Shown piece after piece: positions 9,848-19,058 of a DNA stretch of 64,000 nt. The notes under the pieces are model-generated. The model saw nothing but the letters and a program-made list of their open reading frames with translations. It made no database searches and had not been told where the DNA came from. Origin of the DNA: Chrysogorgia sp. JL179-B06 (taxonomy: Eukaryota > Cnidaria > Anthozoa > Scleralcyonacea > Chrysogorgiidae); assembly GCA_035772405.1 (NCBI GenBank), contig JAYKKM010000307.1:1165051-1229050 (forward strand), written 5' to 3'. Numbering within the stretch: the stretch's first letter is position 1; each line of letters opens with the position of its first letter. A program made the translations under genes and the position numbers.

Positions 9848-11074
9848 TTAAAATTTCTAAAATCAAAAATATAATTATATGTTTGTAAATGGGTCATCAG
9901 ATAAGCTTCTATATATTCTATATCGGGTTCTTCAAATATTATTCTAAAATATGGTGTTAATAAATTATAATCTAATAATTCCATTCCAAATGTAAATCCT
10001 GGCACATCGTATGTTTTTTATAGTTACAGGGAATTAATGAATTATTTGCGTTGTAGAAGTTAGTATATCGAAAAAAATTTCACATCTCAAAATTTGACTA
10101 TTGAAAATATAATCATTTACAGGGTTAGACAAAAAAAAAGTGGATTTTTGCTTACAATTTTTATAATTACAACACTTATTATAAGAAGAAGAGGGATAAC
10201 CAAAAAGACGAAAATTATGTATGAGACGATTAAGATCAATTTCAGTTGAATTATTATTTTCAATTCTACCTTGAGGATTATGTTTTGGACAATAAAAAAT
10301 AAAAGCTGTAGCCATGCAAAATATATTATATCTATAAGATTCGCTTTTACGAGCTAGACATACTAATAAAAAAAAAGGTGCTACAGTTAATAAATAAAGT
10401 GCAAGATCAATTAAAATAGGGAAGTCAGTGTCTCTACCTATTTTATAAAGCATCTGAAATATTAATTTTCTTCCCATCCCAAAGGGAATCGGTAAACGAT
10501 TCTCTTCCTGTGAAGGTGAAACAATAGGGGACATAAAATGATAATTATCTTCATGAAAATATTGGGGTCTTGTTACAGTAATATATAAACTATCTAAGTA
10601 GATATTATCTAAACTAAATAATGAAGATAATAAATAAGGGTTCTTTGATAATATTAACTCGTGAGGGTCTGAATGTCTATGTAAAATATATTTTTCAGGA
10701 CAGTCAATATATGGAACAATATATTTAGATTTTCCTCCTTGAACGGTCCAACATTTATAAAGTTTCATGTCTTTAACTTCTGGATCATTTAAGCGTAAAC
10801 AATAAAATCCAGTGTAAAATTTTGCAAACACATCCGTTTCAATCTGTAAACAACCAATAATTTCGCCACAATAGTAATTCAAAAGCCCAAACATCCAATA
10901 GATAAATCCAATCTGTGGATTTCTAAAGCATTGAAAATACGTGACAACTTTTAAAATATATAAAAAAGAAATGTTTTTTTCTTCCACTTTTCTTTTTTTC
11001 GATTGTCTTTCCAAAATTGCTCGTTGTCTATTTGTAAATTTAAAAACTCTTTTTCTTTTAGGTTGATTTTCCAT
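9793..11074 (-). pseudogene. KHNP-motif protein family member (copy 1)
   Basis: A 346-residue frame (11,074-10,034) starts MENQPKRKRVFKF, a nuclear-localisation-like basic tract, followed by YFQCFRNPQIGFIYW...LLNYYCGEIIGC, a central GRKLIFQML part and FIFYCPKHNPQGR, then CCNYKNCKQKS. A frameshift near 10,020 separates a C-terminal segment running to 9793. Two paralogues exist at 19,453-20,621 and 36,742-37,861. All share IG-x-x-x-W/A-x-C/G-L-x-D/NYY and the HNP motif. Function unknown. The gene start lies inside the inverted repeat arm, so it is duplicated at 12,018 on the plus strand. Confidence 0.6.
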
Positions 11075-12072
11075 CTAAAAAATCAAATAAAAATACTAAT
11101 CATTACAATACTATTCATAATTCTTCAGAAAAAAACTTGAAAAATACTCACAAAAACACATAAAAAGCTTAATAAATACTAAAAATCATACAAAATTCAT
11201 ACTCTTACCATTGAATATTTACACGACTTCTATTGATATGTACAGTCTTAAAACATTCTACTCTTTAAAAATCTTGTCGATCGCTTCTTATATATATACA
11301 TATCTCACCCTCCAATTGACTTCCGGTTTTATTTTTTGATTTTATAAAATAAAAAACAAAAATTATATTTTACTTCCGAAATAACCACACCCACTTCACT
11401 TCGGTTCTGGTGTTCACTCGGGACACATCTCTCTCTCTTGCTCTCTCTGTCATTATTTTGTGCTCGCTTGAAAGTCGTACTCTCAAAAAAGTGCGAAGCG
11501 CTTGAACCCTCCAATGAGCTGTAGTATTTATTACTAACCAGCATTGGTGCGCATTCAACCCGCAGTACTCTTGTAAATCGCGACTGGTTTAGACTTTATT
11601 GTCTGGTCTTCCTTCCTACTTTCAAGCGAGCACAAAATAATGACAGAGAGAGCAAGAGAGAGAGATGTGTCCCAAGTGAACACCAGAACCGAAGTGAGGT
11701 GGGTGTGGTTATTTCGGAAGTAAAATATAATTTTTGTTTTTTATTTTATAAAATCAAAAAATAAAACCGGAAGTCAATTGGAGGGTGAGATATGTATATA
11801 TATAAGAAGCGATCGACAAGATTTTTAAAGAGTAGAATGTTTAAAGACTGTACATATCAATAGAAGTCGTGTAAATATTCAATGGTAAGAGTATGAATTT
11901 TGTATGATTTTTAGTATTTATTAAGCTTTTTATGTGTTTTTGTGAGTATTTTTCAAGTTTTTTCTGAAGAATTATGAATAGTATTGTGATGATTAGTATT
12001 TTTATTTGATTTTTTAGATGGAAAATCAACCTAAAAGAAAAAGAGTTTTTAAATTTACAAATAGACAACGAA
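11020..12072. repeat. large palindrome, head-to-head element ends
   Basis: Bases 11,020-11,475 are repeated almost perfectly in reverse at 11,618-12,072 (arms about 455 bp), with a 142-bp spacer. The arms carry a bidirectional promoter-like segment (TATATATATAAGAAGCGATCG) and the first 18 codons of the KHNP-family gene on both sides. The spacer resembles part of the terminal repeats of the large element (CCAATGC...TTAGT-ATAAA-AC, near 44,957 and 15,055). This is expected at a junction of two genome ends. Confidence 0.85.
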
Positions 12073-12246
12073 TAGACAATTTCCATCTATTATTTTTTTT
12101 CCAAAATATTTCACACATCAACACACTATTTCTTTTCTTTGCCAAAATTATTCGTTTTTACCATCTTAAAAATTCTTTCAAAAACCAACAAGAGAGTGGC
12201 GGACATGTTTCCTTCCCGATCAACAAAAGACAACAACTACCATCTT
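12073..12246. other. flank after palindrome, no gene seen
   Basis: After the repeat arm the sequence departs abruptly from the KHNP gene and shows no coding pattern or repeat that I can recognise. It is probably host DNA next to a truncated element end. Confidence 0.4.
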
Positions 12247-12476
12247 CATGTGTAAGGGATTGGCATTGGCTCGATAACCTATCAGATTGCAACATAAGTA
12301 TTATTTGAATTGACTTACCCCTCCTGATTACGGATAATATTAGGATAACCAACCAGCTGGAGACTTTTTAGGACACCCCCCCCGAAACCAAATGTGTCAA
12401 CTCTTCTATGATTGGTCAATTCAAATACTTACTGCAATCTGATTGGTTAAGAGCTAGTGCCAATCCCTTACACATG
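12247..12476. repeat. small MITE with 65-bp inverted arms
   Basis: CATGTGTAAGGGATTGGC at 12,247 is matched in reverse at 12,459-12,476. The similarity continues inward through a TTTGAATTGAC / GGTCAATTCAAA step, giving arms of about 65 bp around 100 bp. The AATCAGA and GAATTGAC words also occur in the terminal 75-bp palindromes of the large element, hinting at related mobile sequences. Confidence 0.65.
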
Positions 12477-12549
12477 AATAATAATAATAATATATATCTA
12501 ACTACTCCAGGTATGGTTACGCAAGGATATATACATCTAGTGTCACCAA

Positions 12550-13093
12550 GAAAGATGAAATTATGCTGGCTTTTCTCAAACAAGCATTTGTATTTCCAGT
12601 GCATGATGAAACGGAACAATTCTAGGATGGTTTGAACACCATTGGGAAGGTGGGTGACCTGGTTAAGAGCTCTCCAAATTTATTTGAAGCATTATTGTGA
12701 CACCCAAACAACCTTGATCTTGCTGCTTTCATAAGCTTGTACCAAGTTGCTTTTTTCATCTGAGGGTTCTAACCACAGAAACAGAGTAAAAAAATCTATT
12801 GCTTAGAAGCTTTCCTTCAAGATCTAGATGAAGGTCAGGTTGAGAACCTGGGCCTAGAAGATATGTTGGTTTTCATTACTGGTGCCAATGCAGTGCCACC
12901 CTTTGGCTTTGACCAGAAGATCTCTGTTGCATTTTATAATCAGGATGACAGCATGAAAAGGTTCTCTTGGTCATCAAGTTCTTTATTCCTTTTTCTACCC
13001 AGAGGTATTGTAGAGACTGAAGAATTTAGCAGCATTATGTCCCAAGCACTATTAGATTGTCAAGGATTTGGAGAAAATGTTGATTGTCGATAG
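12550..13093 (+). pseudogene. HECT-domain protein remnant (G2E3-like)
   Basis: Fragments in shifting frames read like the C-terminal part of a HECT ubiquitin-ligase domain of the G2E3-like type common in invertebrate repeats. They include a KVGDLV...NLFEALL helix near 12,650, then FITGANAVPPFGF (about 12,870), SSSLFLFLPRG and a final ALLDCQGFGEN. In active HECT domains the catalytic Cys sits in a similar strand; here S-W-S-S-S replaces it. Several stops make it a pseudogene. Confidence 0.6.
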
Positions 13094-13807
13094 CGTGTTG
13101 AATTCTTATCTCTGTGTCAATATTATGATATGCATTTTATTTGCATACTGGTTAAATCATGTTAATTATGAACTATTATCTTGTGTTAACATTATATATA
13201 GTATATGTATTTTATTTGCATACTGGTTAAATTTTGAAACTACTTTCTGGCAGATTAGTATGTACAGTTTGATGATATCATTAACAATTATAATTGCTTG
13301 ATATTCTGTTACTATTGCTTGATACTTTATTTCAAGGAAACAGTTACAAAAATTAAATATGGCTGTAAATGTTGTTAGAGAGGGATTCCTGGAAATGATA
13401 GATGAAGGAGAAATATCTCTAAACTGTTACGTTCAGTTATGTAGCTCACATTTCTCAGGGTCATTGTTCACTTACTAATTTACAATGCACATTACATGTA
13501 CTGTACATATATGTCAGAGAGGTTTGTATATACATGTAACAACATCAATATTTACTGGTACCATTTTATTTTGAAGAACATATGAACAGCTCAAAAAGGG
13601 GGTTGGGATTTCTTCTCATTTGGTTATAAATACTAGTTTAGTAATAATTAATTAATTAATTAATAATTAATTTAGTAATGCATAATTAGGATATTTTTGA
13701 TAATCATTCAGCACCTATGTTTCAACAAGATTATTTGACAGTTAATTTTATTTTCTGGTACCTCCTTTATGAGGCCAGCTTCATCATTGTTTACTTCTGG
13801 CATGTAG
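13094..13807. other. left flank of the large element
   Basis: AT-rich host-like DNA. A short duplication of TGTATTTTATTTGCATACTGGTTAAAT occurs at about 13,132 and 13,205 (described by position; unit about 27 bp), and a (TAAT)n tract lies near 13,640. No gene seen. Confidence 0.4.
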
Positions 13808-13846
13808 AGTAGTAATTATATATATATATATATATTCAATGTGTGT

Positions 13847-13921
13847 GGGACTGGACCGAGCTCTAAGCCAATCAGAATCAAGAATGATTTGAATTGACCA
13901 ATCAGAGCACAGTCCAGTCCC
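13847..13921. repeat. 75-bp terminal palindrome
   Basis: GGGACTGGAC at the start pairs with GTCCAGTCCC at the end, and CCAATCAGA words pair inside, so nearly the whole 75 bp can fold back. The right repeat has the counterpart at 46,218-46,292. It lies about 40 bp from the element end and could be a hairpin recognised in replication or integration. Confidence 0.75.
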
Positions 13922-13971
13922 ATATTTCCAGGGAGGTTGAACATTTTTAAGGTGTGGTCACCCTGTAAAGA

Positions 13972-14092
13972 ACGACCAGTAATCAAATCAGGGGGATATG
14001 CACCTGGTCGTATACAAGAGGATATATATCACATATTATGATCGTGTTGTTGTACGACCAGTTTTTTAATCGTCCCTGAGTTTAACGACCAG
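13972..14092. promoter_or_regulatory. ACGACCAG iteron-like repeats (left)
   Basis: Four copies of ACGACCAG: 13,972, 14,004 (inverted), 14,054 and 14,085, within 121 bp, between the terminal palindrome and the hairpin. The right repeat has matching or near-matching copies at 46,005, 46,024, 46,035, 46,127 and 46,161. Spaced repeats next to a hairpin are typical of binding sites for a replication initiator or transposase. Confidence 0.6.
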
Positions 14093-14148
14093 AGAGAGAA
14101 TGAAGGTCAATCAAGGTGACTAATGCTAAGCAAGTACTGACGTCATTT

Positions 14149-14411
14149 GCTATATAGGGTTGAGAGCAATGATGAACCAGGAACAGGATGCTTAGTCGCA
14201 GAATTTAGTGTTCCTAACAACTGATGATCAGTGGAAAGTTTGCACAGAAACCAAACATGTCTAAAGTGAAACTCGACGGCTATTCCAGTTTCACTTTAGA
14301 CATGTTTGGTTTCTGTGCAAACTTTCCACTGATCATCAATTATTCGGAACACGAAATTCTGCAACTAAGCATCCTGTTCCTGGTTCATCACTGCTTTGAA
14401 CCCCATATAGC
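14149..14411. repeat. long hairpin in left terminal repeat
   Basis: Arms 14,149-14,273 and 14,287-14,411 are reverse complements with few mismatches (perfect over the inner 60 bp), with a 13-nt loop CGACGGCTATTCC. The right repeat carries the same hairpin at 45,655-45,950 with a longer, different loop. Apparent reading frames through it are by-products of the symmetry. Confidence 0.9.
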
Positions 14412-15323
14412 ATCCGCAACAGCACTTATTCAGATCATAATTCAATGTGATATATATACTGACTGTAAAACACACAATGTTTGAGTGCTGCATAGGCAGA
14501 TACTATTATACACAATACCTCACCCGATGCGATTTATACTTACGTGCACTTGCCATCCAAAAACTTCCATATTTTTATTTGGAGAGTTGTAATGTTTTTG
14601 AAATAAAAATAAACCAACATTTTGGCTTATAGAATTAATCATAGAAATTTCCGCCATGGAGCTCTTACCTCGACGCCATCTTATGGCCGAATGACTGATA
14701 TTTCTTAGTTACAGTATTTAAAAAAATGATATTTCCTCAAAATATTTTAAGATGATATATCTCAAAAAAATTATTTGGGTATTTTTATCTTCCAAAACGT
14801 TTTAGAGATGATATCTCTGAAAAAGAGTTTCTCAAAAATATTTTAGATGAAATATTTCAAAATAAAAATTTGAGTTGTAATGTGCCTTGGAAAACGTTTT
14901 TGGGTTTATACCGTAAAGTGTTTTGAAAAAATAGAAGAAATATCCCCAAATTTTTTTAAGAGTTTGTGAATTATGGTTGAGTATATAAGCAGGTGGGTTT
15001 CGTAATATTTTTCAGTTGGCTCCTGTTGTGTGTATTGCTCGCTTGTGCCGTAGTGTTTATCACTAAACTGCATTGGCGCGCGTTCACCCGTAGTCGAATT
15101 TGCGATTGGAATGAGATTGACACTGGTCCATAGCGACAATCAGGTCATCCCTTATTCTATCAATTGCTTATTTTACGCCAGGGTTGTTCGTTAGCGTATG
15201 AGGGAAGAGTTAGCTATAGTAAAACACACAGGATGCAGAAGTTTGATGAATTATTTTTAAAAACATGGTAATATTTACAAGCGACAAAAATATATATATA
15301 TCACGATAAAAAGTTGTCTAAAC

Positions 15324-15680
15324 TTATACAAGAGAAGGAATTATTATGTCTTTGTCAGTTTTTATAAACTTAACATTTTTATGCAAAAGATGAGGAACAT
15401 CTTCCTCCGATAATATTTTTATTGTTTTTACAGATTCTCCATGATTGATAACTTTCAGGGTTACTTCATACGGGTGTTGTTTCATACCATTTATTTTTAT
15501 TACACTACATTGTGTTGTTTCCAATATTGTAACAGGTTTGCAATCCTCCACAAAATATATATATTCAGGATATTCTTTAAGAAAATATTCACATGAAACA
15601 TAGCGCTGAAAAGTATTTTTGGTTTGGTCAAAAAAGGTTATACTATTAGCACATATACTACAATAATGTAATACGGACAT
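15324..15680 (-). CDS. small YxSCxFL family protein, member 1
   Basis: Intact 118-residue protein starting MSVLHYCSICAN, with a C-x-x-C pair, YVSCEYFLKEYPEYIYFVEDC, then PYEVTLKVINHGE and a C-terminal LLHKNVKFI. The same plan (aromatic helix, F/LVEDCKP, a beta strand with YxLTLKV, LLxKxxKLI) recurs in the three following minus-strand genes, so this is a tandemly expanded family just inside the left terminal repeat. Such end-proximal expanded families are typical of host-interaction genes, but no function is known. Confidence 0.75.
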   Translation of the reverse strand: MSVLHYCSICANSITFFDQTKNTFQRYVSCEYFLKEYPEYIYFVEDCKPVTILETTQCSVIKINGMKQHPYEVTLKVINHGESVKTIKILSEEDVPHLLHKNVKFIKTDKDIIIPSLV

Positions 15681-15786
15681 TGTTTTTTTCAGTAATGATA
15701 AAGTTTTTTAGTTTAAACATCTATATATATAATATATTTGTCTTAGAAAAGATATTTAAAAAAAAAATCAAAAACAGATATAACAG

Positions 15787-15799
15787 TATAAATAGACGG
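15787..15799 (+). promoter_or_regulatory. TATA box before basic gene
   Basis: AGTATAAATAGAC lies about 60 bp upstream of the ATG at 15,851, with a second TATAAAG at 15,815. Either fits as a promoter of the small basic gene. Confidence 0.4.
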
Positions 15800-15850
15800 G
15801 TTTTTCGTTTTTTTATAAAGCATTGCTTGTCGTACTTCAGTTAACAAAAA

Positions 15851-16001
15851 ATGAAGTGTAGGAGTTGTATAAAAAAATCGAAAACGAAAATAAAAAAACG
15901 AATACGAAAACGACGACGTTCTAAAAAAAATTCAAAAAGGAGGATGGAAAAAAGATCATCCGAATTATAATCATAAGTTTTATGAATTTTGGAAATGGTA
16001 G
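15851..16001 (+). pseudogene. short Arg/Lys-rich protein, frameshifted
   Basis: ATG 15,851 begins MKCRSCIKKSK followed by a dense Arg/Lys run (RIRKRRRSKK). That frame stops at 15,970. In the next frame the sequence IQKGGWKKDHPNY continues to a stop at 16,001. Basic tract plus QKGG resembles the other core-like proteins at 5280, 24,848 and 33,492, so it is probably a DNA-condensing minor virion protein with one frameshift. Confidence 0.45.
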
Positions 16002-16024
16002 ACGATGTATTAAAAATATTTTTA

Positions 16025-16228
16025 TTAATCCAAATAAGTTTTTTTCCATCTTTGTATTCTATCATCACATTCACATAGATCAACTATTTTACTATAGAAA
16101 AGTCGTCCGTAATTATTTTTACAAAAAAAACAATAATGATGGTTTACAAAACATTCTTTACATCTGTAATGCATGAAAAAATGATAGAAGGAATTCACTT
16201 CACAATAACAGAAACTGCAATATACCAT
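16025..16228 (-). CDS. cysteine/histidine-rich small protein
   Basis: A 67-residue protein from ATG 16,228 (MVYCSFCYCEV). Residues C-x-x-C, H-x-x-x-H, C-x-x-C, HH-x-C-x-x-C and C-E-C give enough ligands for two zinc ions, in a RING- or B-box-like spacing without matching a named family. It is divergent from the gene at 16,319. An upstream extension to 16,318 is possible but less natural. Confidence 0.55.
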   Translation of the reverse strand: MVYCSFCYCEVNSFYHFFMHYRCKECFVNHHYCFFCKNNYGRLFYSKIVDLCECDDRIQRWKKTYLD

Positions 16229-16318
16229 CTTGACAACGTTTTTTTGGACTTTTGTGAAAATTTTATAGTTTTGAAACGTACTTTTATAGATTTTGGGACT
16301 ATAAAAGCAGGGTATCAA

Positions 16319-16717
16319 ATGTATTTTTCGATTATTTTCAACATGTGGTTGCGATCAATGATTGATTTTGGAGAATGTGAATCTCATGGTTATCTTACAT
16401 TGTATTATCATGCTGAACCCATACAATTAGTAAACTACGAACCTGTGGTTCCCTCGTGTTTAAGATATGGATATTATTTGTATCTGAAAGATCGTCAGGG
16501 ACCTCGATATTTCAAAATGTTGTTAGTAGATGCGTTTGGGGCTCCGGTGGATAATTTACAGAACCTCTTATCATCATTGAAGGGAAAAGATATAAATATT
16601 AAAAATAATAGTGTAGAATTAGCAAACTCAACACCTTCATTAAACATTAAGCCCTGCCTTCTCATGGGAGACAGAGGGAAACAAATGTTTTGGTTCTTTG
16701 TAATGTTTTTAAAATAA
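16319..16717 (+). CDS. hypothetical protein
   Basis: About 132 residues, depending on the start (ATG 16,319 or 16,343). A TATAAAAG at 16,300 precedes it closely, which favours the later ATG. The middle holds YGYYLYLKDRQGPRYFKMLL, weakly similar to YDLFLKDEHNNYFKIEF in the gene at 39,972, so the two may be paralogues at opposite ends of the element. No known domain. Confidence 0.5.
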   Translation: MYFSIIFNMWLRSMIDFGECESHGYLTLYYHAEPIQLVNYEPVVPSCLRYGYYLYLKDRQGPRYFKMLLVDAFGAPVDNLQNLLSSLKGKDINIKNNSVELANSTPSLNIKPCLLMGDRGKQMFWFFVMFLK

Positions 16718-16808
16718 TAAACTTTTGATAGAAAGTTAGAAACAGAAAAAAAAATATCGAGTTTTATATTTTTGTGTAAAAAATTTTATTACAAGAAAAT
16801 AAATAATT

Positions 16809-17156
16809 TTAAGAAGTAATTTGTTGTGGAATTATTGAGTCATTATTTATTAGTTTAATTTTTTTATACAAGAGATGATCACTTTTAGTATCAATAATTG
16901 TTTTTAGGGTTATTCCCTTCTCTTCAACTAACCCCTGTTTAATAACTTTCAGAGTTAGTTCGTAGACTTGAGGTGGAGAACAAAATGGAGGATTACATTC
17001 TTTACATAGTGTAGCAGGTTTACAATCCTCTACCAAATACGTATAGTTAGGAAAATGTTTTTGAAGAAAATGACATGAATAATAACGAGGAGTATAGTCA
17101 TAATATGCTACACCCCTATAATTGACACAGGTCACGAGATCTTGTTCTTGATTCAT
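16809..17156 (-). CDS. small YxSCxFL family protein, member 2
   Basis: Intact 115-residue protein. RYYSCHFLQKHFPNYTYLVEDCKPA aligns with member 1 (short motif SCHFL / VEDCKPA), followed by C-x-x-C, YELTLKVIKQG and LLYKKIKLI. Conserved cysteines around the CKP/CNPPFC part suggest a disulphide or metal site. Adjacent to member 3 in the same orientation. Confidence 0.75.
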   Translation of the reverse strand: MNQEQDLVTCVNYRGVAYYDYTPRYYSCHFLQKHFPNYTYLVEDCKPATLCKECNPPFCSPPQVYELTLKVIKQGLVEEKGITLKTIIDTKSDHLLYKKIKLINNDSIIPQQITS

Positions 17157-17245
17157 CTTGTACTAGATATCAATATGATTAAATCAAATGTGTAATCTTA
17201 TATATATAATAAATAAAAACACGAATTTTTTTTAAAAAAAAGTTT

Positions 17246-17662
17246 TTATTGAGTATATGATACAGCTTTCATGAAATTATTAGAATCTATTATTAGTTTA
17301 ATTTCTTTTTGTAAAAGATCAGAAGCATCATAGTCAACAATTGTTGTTATGTTTTCACCCAGACATGAACAATTCCATTCATCATTTTCATGTTCATGTT
17401 TCTTTTTAACTTCCAGAGCTAAGTAATATGCTTGAGGAGGTGGTGTTGAGGGTATAACACCAATACATTCACAAAATGCCGTATGTTGACATTTCTTTAC
17501 AACATAGGTAAAGTGGTGTAATTCTTTTGCTAGAAAACGACTTGCATAATAGTTATTCTCATCTTCAAAGTAGGGGTTAAAGTCATCAGCAGTTATTCTT
17601 TTATATCTTCTACCGTTATGTTCATCACAATCACGATAGGGCACATGTGAATTTGACATCAT
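17246..17662 (-). CDS. small YxSCxFL family protein, member 3
   Basis: Intact 138-residue member with a longer N-terminus. NYYASRFLAKELHHFTYVV and CQHTAFCEC correspond to the conserved helix and Cys step; YYLALEVKKK is the beta strand; LLQKEIKLI closes the domain. A His/Glu-rich loop (KKKHEHENDE) is specific to this copy. Function unknown. Confidence 0.75.
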   Translation of the reverse strand: MMSNSHVPYRDCDEHNGRRYKRITADDFNPYFEDENNYYASRFLAKELHHFTYVVKKCQHTAFCECIGVIPSTPPPQAYYLALEVKKKHEHENDEWNCSCLGENITTIVDYDASDLLQKEIKLIIDSNNFMKAVSYTQ

Positions 17663-17850
17663 TCACAATAACGTTTAAACATTTTGGTAACCCGTTTATA
17701 TATAATTTTTTATAAAAAAAAATATAAAAGAAAAAAATCAAAATAGAAAAAACAGATATTCTAAAATAAAAAAAATATATAAAAAAAAAATAAAAATTTT
17801 TTTTATTAGGATATAAATAAAAATGCAAAAAAAGGGTTTTACAAAATATC

Positions 17851-18036
17851 ATGGAATCCGTGGAAACAGTAGATGCACGATATAATAGATTATTCTATTC
17901 AAAATATCCCTGTGGACAATGTCTTAACGGAAATATGTGTGGGGAAGTGTGTGCGAATTATACACCATGGAAAGATCCAAAAAAAACACGTTGTTGTAGA
18001 TTAAAGAGATGGATGTTAAAGAAGATATGTTGTTAA
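17851..18036 (+). CDS. tandem Cys-rich small protein A
   Basis: Intact 61-residue protein: MESVETVDARYNRLFYSKYPCGQC followed by a cysteine cluster (C-x-x-C-x-x-x-x-MC, then CC and CC at the end). The next gene repeats the layout (MERIETADERFERLYYNKHPCGRC), so the pair arose by tandem duplication. The C-x-x-C motifs suggest zinc binding. Divergent from member 3 of the small family across 190 bp of A/T-rich promoter DNA. Confidence 0.6.
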   Translation: MESVETVDARYNRLFYSKYPCGQCLNGNMCGEVCANYTPWKDPKKTRCCRLKRWMLKKICC

Positions 18037-18094
18037 AAGATTTAAAGAAGAAAATCCATAAAAAAACAACAATAGTTTTTATATTTGTTAGACA

Positions 18095-18310
18095 ATGGAA
18101 CGTATAGAAACAGCAGATGAACGATTTGAAAGATTATATTATAACAAACATCCTTGTGGAAGATGTATTAACAAACACCCGTGTGCAATGCATCCAGATG
18201 AATTAAAACTTTCAAGACTAAACAGTTTTAAACGTTGGTTGTTAAACAAGTTAAATATACGTTGGAAATATACAGTGAATGTTTCAGTGGAAATAGATCA
18301 CGACGAATAG
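18095..18310 (+). CDS. tandem Cys-rich small protein B
   Basis: Intact 71-residue paralogue of the gene just upstream. It keeps PCGRC and a second C/H pair (PCAMHP) and gains a C-terminal KRWLLNKL helix and a charged end. The first 30 residues are about half identical to protein A. No known family. Confidence 0.6.
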   Translation: MERIETADERFERLYYNKHPCGRCINKHPCAMHPDELKLSRLNSFKRWLLNKLNIRWKYTVNVSVEIDHDE

Positions 18311-18346
18311 AAGAAAAGACGTCGAAGTTGTTTTAAAAAGATTTAA

Positions 18347-19009
18347 ATGGCTGTACGAGAGCGTGATTTTGATGAAATTCTTTATCCCGACATTCAATAT
18401 TTATCACATGCTGAATTGTTTGAGATAGAAAAAACACGAGATTCAACGTTTTATTTTTTGGAATGGAGAGAGCACCCCTATCAGTTTAGATGTGCTGATT
18501 ATGATTATAAATATTTTAACATTTATGTGGAAGATAAAAATGAACAATCTATATTTCGGAAACGATATGGTGGAAAAAGATATTATAGATTTTTAATAAC
18601 CGGTTTTAGCTGGACTATGGCATTTTATGATCAGTTAGTGGGAAAACATGTAGTATTTATTGATAGAGAACCGAGATTACCCACGTTAATTTCGACCCTT
18701 GATTGTTTTGAAATAAATAATATCCCATGTTATTCAAAAGCGTTTTTGTATGGTAAATGTAAGGATTCAAGATTTAGATTAGTAAAATATCATTTACGTG
18801 AAAATTTTGATGGTCAAGAGCTTTACTTAGTTCTTATTAAAGATGAAAATATATTATCTGTACTTAATGTGATTTATGGTACCAGTAATGGAAATTATAT
18901 TGTAACATTAATAAATAAAATACATTTTGATAAATCTATGTTGCAAACACATGTCTATTTAAATTCTTGTGGGGAATTATGTAATAATTTTAATGAATTA
19001 AATATTTGA
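18347..19009 (+). CDS. hypothetical 220-residue protein
   Basis: Intact frame from ATG 18,347 (MAVRERDFDEILYP), rich in aromatic and charged residues, no signal peptide or membrane segment. Third plus-strand gene in a row after the two Cys-rich genes (37-58 bp gaps), suggesting shared regulation. No family recognised; it may be distantly related to the split gene at 40,314/43,257 but the similarity is too weak to claim. Confidence 0.6.
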   Translation: MAVRERDFDEILYPDIQYLSHAELFEIEKTRDSTFYFLEWREHPYQFRCADYDYKYFNIYVEDKNEQSIFRKRYGGKRYYRFLITGFSWTMAFYDQLVGKHVVFIDREPRLPTLISTLDCFEINNIPCYSKAFLYGKCKDSRFRLVKYHLRENFDGQELYLVLIKDENILSVLNVIYGTSNGNYIVTLINKIHFDKSMLQTHVYLNSCGELCNNFNELNI

Positions 19010-19058
19010 AATAAACCGTTTAAAAATATCGAGAAAAGCGTTTTTTTATTTTTTTTAT

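Larger units (their letters stand above)
13808..15322. repeat. left terminal inverted repeat
   Basis: About 1.5 kb matching the right repeat (44,716-46,337) in reverse. In order from the end inward it holds an (AT)n tract, a 75-bp palindrome, iteron-like ACGACCAG copies, a 263-bp hairpin, an AAAATATTTTAGATGATAT-type direct repeat block (14,740-14,850) and a GCGAGCAATACACACAAC segment. It lacks about 46 bp present in the right repeat near 44,990-45,030. No credible gene lies in it. Confidence 0.9.

Noticed and set aside
1..13000. Copy 1 as a complete second element
   Set aside because: It lacks integrase, capsid and ATPase genes, its PolB is cut before motif B, and only one end region is visible.
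14224..14484. Reading frame of 86 codons through the left hairpin, and similar ones at 45,582-45,875
   Set aside because: Both follow directly from the palindrome symmetry, read similar peptides on both strands and show no codon pattern beyond it.
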